NCBI GenBank assembly: GCA_016784965.1 | Contig: JADHTQ010000008.1 | Coordinates: forward strand, 39,043-103,042 | Direction of reading: 5' to 3' | DNA: 64,000 bases | Source of the DNA: Bacteriovoracaceae bacterium | GTDB taxonomy: Bacteria > Bdellovibrionota > Bacteriovoracia > Bacteriovoracales > Bacteriovoracaceae | Position numbers and translations under genes: made by a program | Shown here: positions 33,979 to 45,900 of the stretch, one piece after another | Layout of the letters: each line of letters starts with the position of its first letter | Numbering within the stretch: position 1 is the stretch's first letter | The notes under the pieces: model-generated | Database searches by the model: none | What the model was told of the DNA's origin: nothing | The model's input: the letters and a program-made list of their open reading frames with translations, nothing else

Positions 33979-36900
33979 CTATATACCACCACTATTGCCT
34001 TGTGCTAGAGAGAAATAAGAGCCAGCACTAACTGACAATATATCAGAGAGAGAGGAGATGAGATAAGGGGTGCTTCTCATATCCGTTGAGCCATCTCCAA
34101 CTTGCCCGTAAGCATTGTATCCCCAGCTATATACTCTACCATCTGATGTTAGCGCTAAACCATGGTTACCACCGTAAGAGGCCTTAATAATATCAGTAAG
34201 ACCACTAATTTGCACAGGACTCGACTCTTGCCAAGCAGATATACCTCTGCCAAGTCTGCCCTGAGGAGAATCACTGCCCCAAGTCCAAACTGTCCCATCG
34301 AGTTTAGTTGCCAAACAGGCACGATATCCGCAGGAAATGGATCTAACACTAGTTAATATTTGAATTGGTGTTGTTGCAGTTGCACTATTACTATCACCGT
34401 CTCCAAGTGATCCAAAATAATCTTTTCCCCAGCACCATAATGTGTTATCTGACAACACATAACATTGATTTGATGAGCCTGAAGAAACATCTATTGCATT
34501 AGACACTCCTGGAATCTGTGTTGCGGTGTAGCTCGCTTCAGATGCTACATAACCCAGCATATGGATATCTCCCCAAGTCCATACTGTTCCATCATATTTC
34601 AGTAAAATTGCTCCGTCCTCATTATTTTCTATTTTTTTAACGTTGGTCTGAAATTGAACAGGCAACCAATTTCTAGCAGAGTTGCCGTTCCCATTATAGC
34701 CGTAGCCAACTGTCCAGGCAGTCTTATCGGTTTTTATAACATAGCTTTCTTTTACTCCAGTTGAAACCAAGACAATATCACTTACATCACAAAAAGCTGC
34801 TGTGGGAGTAGTTTGAGTAGCAGTAATGTAGTCACACATACCAAGCTGAGAATATAAATTGTATCCCCACCCAGAAACGGTCCCATCTGGATTAACGCTA
34901 AGAGCGTGTGACTGACCGGCCGAAATGTGATACCTGTTGGCACCTCCTTGTGGCCCACTATCGTGAACAATTGTATCACCTAAGGAACAACTAGTTTCAT
35001 TTCCAAGAGAGTCCTTGTACTTGTGATAGACCTGCACAGTCGCACCTGTTTGTCCAAGAGTCCAGGCCTTTGAACTACTAAATGCTTCCCATGTTCCACT
35101 GCCGCAATCTGCGGCGTTAGAGATCAACATTTGATATGGGGTTTCCCCTCCTGCAGATAAGCTTAAAGTAACACTTGTAGAATCGGTATTTGCCGCTCCA
35201 TCATTAATGGACATAGTTGCAGCTGGTGGGGCAATGTTGTCTAAAATAGTAGATACATGGACTACTCCAGATTCATTCCCGGCAATGTCTTTTGCTTGGA
35301 CGTGAAGATAGAAGGTTCCCGATTCAATCGAGTGCGAAGCTGATGATGTTGCAGAGTATGACCCCGTAGGGTTAGTTGTTGCAGACATATCTATAGAGGA
35401 GCGGTAAGTACAGGTTTCACTGCAACCCCAACTCCAGTTTTTAGATCGTGCAACAGTAGTATCATTTGATAGCCCGGAAATCGTTGGCGCAGTGTTGTCG
35501 ATTGGAACTGATACGTGAGTTACTGCAGATTCATTTCCAGCTTGATCCTTTGCCTGCACGTGAATATAGTAGGTGCCGGTTCCAGATGCCGATTTGTTTG
35601 CAAATGATACCGCAGCATAATCTCCAGAAGGATTTGTGTCAGGGCTTGCGTCAATGGTGTAGCGAAAAGTACATGTTTCATTACATCTCCAACTCCAACT
35701 TTTAGATTTTGCAGGTGTGGTATCGTTGACAAGGTCTATAACTGAAGGTGCAGAATTGTCGTGAATTATTGTATCCCTTAAAGTGCAACTAGTTTCATTG
35801 CCAGAAATGTCTTTGTATTTGGCGTATACCGACGCTGTAGAGTTGGATTGTCCAAGAGTCCAGGCCTTTGAACCATTAAATGCTTCCCATGATCCAGAGG
35901 AACAATTTGCTGCATTTGAGATGAGCATTTGGTTTGGAGTTTCTCCTTGTGCCGTTACAGAAAGAGTGACACTTGTTGATTGTGTATGTGTTGCACCGGC
36001 TGCAATTGAGATGTTAGCTGCAGGTGGAGCTGAGTTATCAATTACGGCAGATATATGATAGACTCCTGATTCATTTCCGGCTTGGTCTTTTGCCTGTACA
36101 TGAATATAGTAAGTATTGGTTCCTGTAGATTGACTCGCACTTGTAATACTTCCATAAGCGCTTGAAAGAGAAGTCCCAGCACTCGTATTGATTGTATATC
36201 GATAGCTGCAGGTTTTATTACATCCCCAGCTCCAGCTTTTTGATTTTTTTGGCGTAGTATCGTTGGCCAACCCAGAAATAGATGGTGAGGTATTGTCATG
36301 AATAATTGTGTCTCCCAAGGCACAACCGGTCTCGTTACCGGCACTGTCTTTATACTTGGCGTATACTGATGCAGTTGTGTTAGATTGTCCGAGAGTCCAG
36401 GCCTTTGAACCATTAAATGCTTCCCATGATCCTGAAGAGCAATTTGCTGCATTTGAAATGAGCATTTGGTTTGGAGTTTCTCCTTGGGCCGTTAAAGAAA
36501 GAGTGACACTTGCTGACTGTGTGTATGTTGCACCAGCTGCAATTGACATACTTGCTACACTCGGGGCAGAGTTGTCAATAACTGCAGATATGTGGATCAC
36601 ACTTGATTCATTGCCCGCTTGGTCTTTTGCTTGAACGTGTAGGTAGTAAGTATTTGTGCCTGTCGTTTGGGCAGCACTGGTTGTACCACCGTAACTACCA
36701 GAAGGTGAGGTGTTGGCACTTGTGTTTATAATGAAGCGGTAAGTGCAAGTTTCATTACACCCCCAGCTCCAACTTTTAGATTTTTTAGATGTGGTATCAT
36801 TTGCCAAACCAGAAATTGAAGGTTGAGTATTGTCGTGAATAATTGTGTCAGCTAATGCGCAACCTGTTTCGTTACCAAGAGCATCTCGAAAATTAGCGTA

Positions 36901-39900
36901 AACGGATGCTGTATTGTTGGACTGTCCGAGAGTCCATGCCTTTGAAACATTAAATGCTTCCCAAGATCCAGTAGTACAACTATTCGTGTTTGAAATAAAC
37001 ATTTGATGGGGAGCTTCACCTACTGCTGTTAAATTCAGGGTCACACTAGTTGAGCGTGTATATGTTGCACCGGCTGCAATTGACATGGTGGCGGCACTTG
37101 GTGCAGAATTGTCAATAATTGCAGATATGTGGTTCACATTCGTCTCATTACCAGCTTGGTCTTTTGCTTGTATGTGAAGGTAGTAAGTATTTGTACCAGT
37201 CGTTTGGGCAGCACTGGTTGTACCACCGTAGTCACCAGAAGGTGAAGTGTTGGCACTTGCATTTATAGTGTAGCGGTAAGTACAAGTTTCATTGCATCCC
37301 CAGCTCCAACTTTTAGATTTTGTAGGTGTAGTATCGTTTGCCAAACCAGAAATAGAAGGTGGAGTATTGTCGTGAATTATTGTGTCTCCTAAACTGCAAC
37401 TCGTTTCGTTGCCAAGGACATCCCGGTATTTGGCGTAAACTGATGCAGTTGTGTTGGACTGTCCGAGAGTCCATGCCTTTGTGGCATTAAATGCTTCCCA
37501 TGAGCCTGAGCTACAATTAGCAGCGTTGGAGATAAACATTTGATGAGGGGATTCTCCTACCACCTCAAGTGACAACGTGGCACTAGATGACTGTGTATAT
37601 GTTGCATCGGAGTTAATTAACATGTCCACTGCATTGGGGGCAGAATTATCAATAACTGCAGATACATGTACGATACTCGACTCATTGCCCGCTTGGTCTT
37701 TTGCTTGAACGTGAATGTAGTAAGTGCTTGTACCAGTTGCTTGGGCTGCGCTGGTAGAGCTGTTGTAACCTCCAGAGGGGGAGGTATTAGCACTTGTATT
37801 TATAATGGAGCGATATGTACAAGTTTCATTACATTCCCAATTCCAACTTTTCGATTTTTTTGCTACACCATCATCAGCTAAGCCGGAAATTGAGGGAGGT
37901 ACATTATCATGTACAATTGTATCGCCTAGGACGCAACCGCTCTCATTGCCGGCACTGTCTCTAAATTTTGCATAAACTAGCGCGGTAGTGTTGGACTGCT
38001 CAAGAGTCCATACCTTAGTAGCGTTAAATACCTCCCATGCTCCAGAGGTGCAACCTGCAGCATTTGAGATATACATTTGATGAGGAGCTTCTGTTGTGGC
38101 TTCTAAGGTCAGTGTGACATTGGATGAGTTGGTATATGTTGCATCAGAAGCGATGGACATATCTGCAACGGGCGGGGCAGAGTTGTCAATAATTGCTGAT
38201 ATGTGGGCGATACTCGATTCGTTGCCAGCTTGGTCTTTGGCCTGGACGTGAATGAAGTAAGTATTTGTACCAACAGTCTGACTAGCACTGGTTGCTCCTG
38301 TGTAGTCACCAGATGGCGAGGTGCCGGCACTAGTGTTTATAATGTAGCGATAAGTACAGCTTTCATTACATCCCCAGCTCCAGCTCTTTGATTTTGTAGG
38401 TGCCGAATCATTTGCTAAACCGGAAATGGAAGGAGGAGTATTGTCATGAATGATTGTGTCTGCTAAGGAGCAACCCGTTTCGTTACCAAGAGTATCACGG
38501 TATTTGGCGTAAACCGATGCTGTAGTGTTTGAGTGTCCAAGAGTCCATGCCTTGGTCGCGTTAAATGCTTCCCATGATCCCGAGGCGCAATTAGCGGTAT
38601 TGGCAATATACATTTGATGGGGCATCTCTCCTGTTGCTGTTAATGCCAGTGTGACATTTGATGATCTGGTATATGTCGCATCGGAGTCGATGGACATATT
38701 GGCCACGGTTGGGGCAGAGTTATCAAGGGCCGCTGATACATGCATAACGGGCGATTCATTGCCGGCTTGGTCTCTTGCTTGAACGTGAAGATAGTAAGTA
38801 TTGGAACCTACATGTTGACCAGCGCTATGTGCTTCACTATAAGATCCAGAAGGTGAGGTGATGGCGCTGTTATTTACAGCATAACGATATGTACAGGTTT
38901 CATTGCACCCCCAGCTCCAGCTTTTAGACTTTTTAGGTGCAAAATCGTCTGCCAAACCGGAGATAGAAGGAGGTGTATTGTCGTGGATGATTGTATCTCC
39001 TAAAGTGCAACTAGTTTCGTTGCTAGCGGCATCTCGATATTTGGCAAAGACTGATGCTGTGGTGTTGAGGTGCTCAAGAAACCAAGTTTTCGAGTTACTA
39101 AATGGTTCCCAAGAGCCATCGCTGCAGTTAGCTGTGTTGGATATAAACATTTGGCTTGGAACATTCGCTCCTGGTGTTAAAGATAAAATGATACTTGCTG
39201 ATCTTGTATATGTAGCATTGTCTGCAATAGACATGGCAGCAGCAGATGGAGCTGTATTGTCGATTATGGCAGAAACGTGAGTTACTGCTGACTCATTTCC
39301 TGCTGGATCCTTTGCTTGTATGTGTAAATAATAGGTGTTTGCTCCAGAAGTTTGAGCAGTACTGGTTGCTTCATTGTAGTTACCGATGGGTGATGTCTCA
39401 GCACTTGTATTGACTGTATATCGATAGGTGCAGGTTTCATTGCATCCCCAGCTCCAGTTTTTAGACTTTGTTGGTGTAGTATCATTAGATAGGCCCGTTA
39501 TGGAAGGAGGAGTATCATCATGTAAAATTGTATCTCCTAAAACGCAACCAGTTTCGTTACCGGCAATGTCTCTAAACTTAGCATAAACTGATGCAATAGT
39601 ATTGGAGTGACCTAGAGTCCAAGCTTTGTTAGAACTAAAGGTCTCCCACGATCCCAAACTGCAATCTACAGAGTTGGAAATAAGCATTTGGTGAGGAGTC
39701 TCCTCCCCTGGGCTTAAAGACAGGTTAATTTCTGTAGACTGGGTATAAGTCGCGCCAGCAGCGATTGTCATACTGGCCTGTTGTACTGGTGTATTATCAA
39801 TAACTGCATAAACGTGAGTTACTTCCGATTCATTGCCTGCTTGGTCTATTGCTTGAACGTGAAGGTAATAAGTATTTGTTCCCGAAGAGTGACCGACGCT

Positions 39901-42900
39901 GACGATATCACTATAGGCCCCAAAAGGTAAGGTGCTAGGGTTTGTACTTATTGTTTGACGATAGCTACAGCTTTCATTGCAGTCCCAGCTCCAGTTTTTA
40001 GCTCGTTTAGCAGAAGTATCATTTGTAAGACCTAAAATTGTTGGTGCAATATTGTCATGGATGATAGTATCGGCCAATGAGCATCCCGTTTCGTTGCCTA
40101 GAGCATCCTTATATTTAGCATAAACCGATGCAGTGTCATTTGTTTGTTCAAGACTCCAAACTTTTGTAGCATTGAATGCTTCCCAAGATCCCGTACTACA
40201 ATTTGATGTATTGGAAATGAGCATTTGGGCAGGTGTTTCTCCTGATGCTGCTAGATTTAACGTGACATTGCTGGATTTAGTGTATGTTGCACCACCTGCA
40301 ATTGCCATAGTGGCAGCGGGTGGTTCTGAGGCATCTATGAGCGCAAAGACATGAGTGGCATCAGAAATATTACCGGCTTGATCTTTTGCAAGGACGTGAA
40401 GATAATAGGTATCGCTGCCTGAGGCTTGAGAAGCGCTGGAAGTCCCTTCCCAACTACTAGTTGGTATAGTACTAGCACTTGTATTTACAATCTTGCGATA
40501 AGTACAGGACTCATTACAATCCCAGCTCCAGTTTTTTGACCTTGTAGGAGTACTATCATTATGTAAACCAATAATGACAGGAGCAATATCATCGTGAACA
40601 ATTGTGTCACCCAACAGGCAATTTGTCTCATTACCAGCAAGATCTCGATATTTTGCATAGACAGATGTGGTAGTATTAGAATGCCCTAAAGTCCATGCCT
40701 TAGAAGCATTGAATGCTTCCCATATACCGACACTACAATCAGGAGTGTTGGAAATGAACATCTGGTTAGGAGCGTTTCCTCCTCCCGTCAATGTCAAGGA
40801 GACACTCAAAGATTGTGTATATGTTGCACCAGTTGCAATTAACATGTCTAGCACAGGAGGAGCAGTGTTATCGAGTATTGCAGACACATGAGCAACAGTC
40901 GATTCATTGCCGGCTTGATCTTTTGCTTGAACATGGAGGTAATAAGTACTTGATCCTGTATGTTGACCAGCACTGTGAGCTCCACTATAAAGGCCAGCTG
41001 GTGATGTACTGGCATTGTTATTTATAATATACCGATAAGTGTACGTTTCATTACATCCCCAGCTCCAGTTTTGTGATCTGGTGGGCGTAGTATTGTTGGC
41101 CAAACCAGTGATTGAAGGTGGTATGTTATCGTAGACGACAGCATTACTTTGCAAAGGAGCACTGACATTATGTGCACCATCTTTGAGCCATAAAGTTAGT
41201 ACCTTGCTATTATTGATCGCTGACACTTCGTAGGACCCAGGAAGGGGGGAGTCTTTCCACAAGCAGTTTAAAATGTCGGAGCTATTTTCTAGTAGACAGT
41301 AGGAGTGATAATTACTACCAAACGCACCTGTAGTAGCTGAGATATTTAGTGTCCTTGAGCTTGAAGGCGAGGTCGTTGTTGTATGGAAGTTATGTACTGT
41401 GGGTGCAGTTGTATCCTTGTTTAGATGAATTGTTGTACGCTGATATGCCGTAGCACTTGCGTTTTGGTGATCTACGTGTAAAGTGACAACACCATCACCG
41501 GTGGCAGCTAAATTTAAAGTGGTGCTCCAAGATCCAATGCTTTCTCCAGTATCTATGCAACTTATAGTTTTAGACGTCGCCCCACTTATTACGACATTTT
41601 GACCAATGGCGGAACATACACCTGCAATGGAGAATGAATTTTCATTAGCAGATGAAATATAACGTCCACTTTGAGGTGAAGTAATCTCTACCAAGACTCC
41701 CTCGGCTTGAATAATTGGGATTTGGACTGTAATAACATCACTTAAGTTACCAGCCGCATCTAAGATTTTGATTTGAAAATCATCTGAACTATTAAAGGTA
41801 GTGTTTACATAGGTGCATATTAGGCTATCCAAACTACAAGTAACTTCTCCGAAATTGGGACCTTTGGCTACGGTAATCCCAACGATTCCATGTTCATCAG
41901 AAGCAACATTGTTAGAAAAATTCAAGTGAGTACTGGTCTGTTCGTACACACTAAGACCCGGGATATCACTACCTGAAATCGAATTATCAAGTACAGTCGG
42001 AGGGGTGGTATTACTAATGACAACTTGAGTATCTGTCGAGATTGTTGTTAACTCACTATTTAACTCAGTTTGTTCGGCTTCACTTAAACCAATTTGGGAG
42101 GTGGCAGTCGTCGCTGTAGAATTGATGTCTGTGACAATACTACCGACGTCGGCGATACTTTTTGGAGTTTTTAAAATCCCAATATTTAAAACGACTTGCT
42201 CAACGACATCTTTCACGGTCTCAGCGATCTCGTTTGATGTAAGACCAGTGTTGTCCATATTTTCAATAGTACCCCCGGTAATCCCTGTAATTGCATTGGT
42301 GAGATCTGACCCATTAAGAGTCGTATCAGCAAGGCTAGAAACGGCAGTATTGGCCACTTTCTTGGTGAGATCCCTAATGTGGCCATGGTCAATATCGTTA
42401 ACTTCACCTAGTGCTAAGGTCGCACCTGAAGTGGCATTTTCAAATGCTTGTTGGTACTCAGAGGAGTTAAGTGAGATGCTTTCCATGTCGGTGACTTGTT
42501 TACGAATGATTCCAGAAACAATCTCCAGCTTATCTTCAATTGACTCCAATCCAAGTGTGTCGATTTCTTTGGTGCAACCTTGGCTGACACCTTGGATTGC
42601 GGTGACCTTTTCTGTGTTAGTAAAAGTATTCCCGACAAGGCCTTTCATCGCGCCTGCACTGACTGATGAGACCATGGAGTTTAGTTGTGATGTGCTTTGA
42701 GAAACTTCAAGTCCAGATAAAGAGCTAACTGCACCAGCGGTTACTGCCTCGGTTGCTTTATTGAGAGGTAAAGACAATAGGCCGACATCTTTAATTTTTG
42801 AAACAGAAGCAGAAACTACGTCTTGAATAATTGAGACGACTTGGTTTTTCTCAATGCCGCTGTTTTCTAGCTCTCCAATGATACCATGATTGATACCTTC

Positions 42901-45900
42901 AAGGGCCTTAATTTTTTCTGCTTCAGAAAGTGTGGTATCTTGCAAACTAGAGGTGGAAGTCTCTGCAATTAAGGTTGCAAGTGCGCCAGCTTCGGTTGAG
43001 TCGACCTTGCTTAAATCTGAAATGGCATTAGTTGCACCTGAAGTTACTGCGGAAAAGGCATTGGTTAACTCTGCTCCAGAAATAGAAGCCGCTTCAACCT
43101 GCTTGATTGAGTTCTTTACGATTTCAGCTATAACGGCATTGCCTTCATTTTCGGAGATTGTCCCTAGGTGTTCTACGGCCTTTACAACACCTTGGCATGT
43201 ACTATTGATGCTCGCGATTTTTTCATTATCCGATAATCCGCTATTACCTAATCCCGATATTGATGCCCCTGCTATCTTAGATGCGTAATTTTTAATTGTT
43301 GTGAGATCTAAATCATTCATATCAGCAATTGCCGTCATAGCACCTGTTGATAAATTCTCAGTAGCACGTAAAATGTCACTAGGTGAAAGAACCAGCGTTG
43401 CTACGTTAGAAATAGCGTCTTCCATTGCAGCTTCGATTACATGTTCTTTTTCTGAAGCTGGAAATTCATTTATGCCGGAGATGATCCCTTGGGTAAGCTT
43501 TTTAACCGCAGAGATGGTTTGATTTGAATCCAGATGGGCCGATTTAATCCCCTCAATTCCACCGGAGCTTATGGCCTTTATTAAAACAGTTGTCTCTGAG
43601 GCATCAAAGTTGTCCATTTGGGATAAGGCCTTGGACGTACTTTCATTTATCGACTTGATTGCCTCATCAACTTCATTTGTGTCAAAAGAGAAATTACTTA
43701 TCGATTTGATACTACCATGTACAATATCTTGGATTCTTGCTGCCGTTTGGTTAGCATCTATTGCCAAATCACCGATTGTATTCACCATAGCACTTGGAAC
43801 ACGCTTCATGATATCGATTTTTGATGCATCAGTAATGGAGGATTCTTTTACTCCAGAAAAAATACCAGAGGATGCTTCTTTTAAGGCCTCACTGCGCTCA
43901 TTGCCAGATAAATTTAAATTTTCTATACCGGTTGTAACAGCGCTACCAACGGTTTCGAGTAACTCCATCATTGTTGCTTCATCAGGTGCTACTTCTGGAA
44001 TCGTTGCACTTATTGTACTTGCTACTTGATTGACAAATGAGGAAATGGATGATCCACCATTTGGGTCAATCTCACTTGTATCACTCAATATATTAATAAT
44101 TCTGTTTCCGATAATCAACTTTTTTTCAGCGTTTGTTAAGACGTCATACTGTATGATTTGTCCAATAGTTCCCGCAACAGTTCCTGCCAGCGTCTCGGCC
44201 ACGACATTGGGGTTATTGTCAATAAATGTACGAGTGCCGGTCATAACACCGTCGCTAACGGAATCAATAATAGTATTGATTGAGGTACCGTTTGAGTCCA
44301 TACCAATTAACGTCTCTACTGCTACAAAGGTTAAGGCCTTAGATGCATTAGAGACGCTCGTGTTATTAAAACTGATGCTGTCTAATTTCTCTGCAGATTT
44401 TGAAATAATATTTTTAGCAGCGTCTACAATTGACGAACTAGGAACTCCTGCACTTCCCATTTCTCTAATAGAGCCCTTGTTGACTCCTTTTAACGCACTT
44501 ATTTTATCTGCATCATCAAGATTACCATACTGAAGTGCTAGCGTTGCTGCACTATTGATATCAACTACCATGTCGACAAGTTCAGATGCATCTATTCGTT
44601 GCATATCTGCCAGCGCCTTCGTTGAACCTGAAGTGATTGCCGTGTAGGTGTTTGTTAGTTGTTCAGCACTGATTTCACCATTTTCTGCATTTTGTATCGC
44701 TTCAGAGACAACCATGGAAATTAGTGCTTCTTCTTCAGATTCGTTTAAAGATAGAAGACCTAGACTGGCAATTGATTTCTGACAAGTCTTCTCCAATAGC
44801 TTTACTTTATCTTCCGAAGTAAGGTTACTTCGAAGTAGCCCTTCTACAATACCTCCGACCGACTTGGCACTTAAGTGTTGTAGAGCATTTGAATCTTCAA
44901 GCCCGAGGGCCTCCAACGAGTTTAGGGCAGAAGTGGCCATACTTTCAAGATTACTTTCGATCTCTGCACTACTTAGGGACAAAAGTCCAATGCCGGTTGT
45001 AGAGGAGGCAATTGCTGACTCAATGATGCTTCCTCTGTGATCAGCAGGAAAATGCTCCAGCTGCTCAATTACACTTTCTGTTATGGCCTTATAGGTTTCA
45101 ACGACAGTATTTGAATCTAAATTGCCATCTTTCATACCAGAAACACTACCGCCTGTTATCGCTGAGATAAACAGGGACTTGTCAATGTGATTTCCAAGTT
45201 TTGAAATGGCAGAAACTGCTGCATTATTGATACCTTTTACTGCTGCTTTTGCTTTTGGAATTGTGCCTGAGAAACTATCTAAATTATAAATGGCCGAAAC
45301 GCCTCCACTAAAGGCACCTTTAATCATGGTTTCAGCTGTAGAGGAGTCTGCTCCTATTGCCCCCATTGCCATTATGACATCTTGGACGATCCTATCAATT
45401 GTTTGGGTTTTATGAGGACTGGTAAGAAGGCCTTCTTCAACCTTAGAAAAAGAGGCAAAGAGTGCCTTTGATAGGGCATCTCCTTTTTTATCAGCAGGTA
45501 TCCCCATAGAGTAGATGCCTTTTGTCAGGCCCGCGTTCATTTTACCTAGGTGTCTATCTTGCTCACTTTGTTGAGATCTTTGGATAATGGCAGCACCGGC
45601 TTCTCTGGTAATGTGGTCAATAAATGAAGATATTGATTCGTCATCGACTGCTGCATGCTTTAGATATTTTGATGAACTGGTCATGATATTTTCAGTTAAA
45701 GTCTCCATCTGAGCAGATGAAATGGTTATTTTTCCCCTTGTTCTAAAGTCAATCATACTGGTTGCAATGAGACCTGCAGCCAGTTTCTTTTGCGCTTCAC
45801 CTGTGAAGCTCACCCTTGATAATGATTTGGTTGCACCTGCGGTCATCCTTGGAAGGATGTTGGTTATATCGCGATTAGTTGATCTAGTCGGAGTGACGCC

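Noticed and set aside
33979..33981. Reading the 163-aa frame 33358-33849 as a separate gene
   Set aside because: It is in frame with the giant gene, completes its RCC1 propeller, and its internal ATG has no SD.
35466..40891. Several plus-strand ORFs of 70-110 aa opposite the giant gene
   Set aside because: They recur at the repeat period with near-identical sequences, so they are antisense shadows of the coding repeats.
42101..44533. Plus-strand ORFs of 130-200 aa opposite the helical repeats
   Set aside because: Serine/valine/alanine-rich products mirror the complementary strand of a long coding frame and have no SD.
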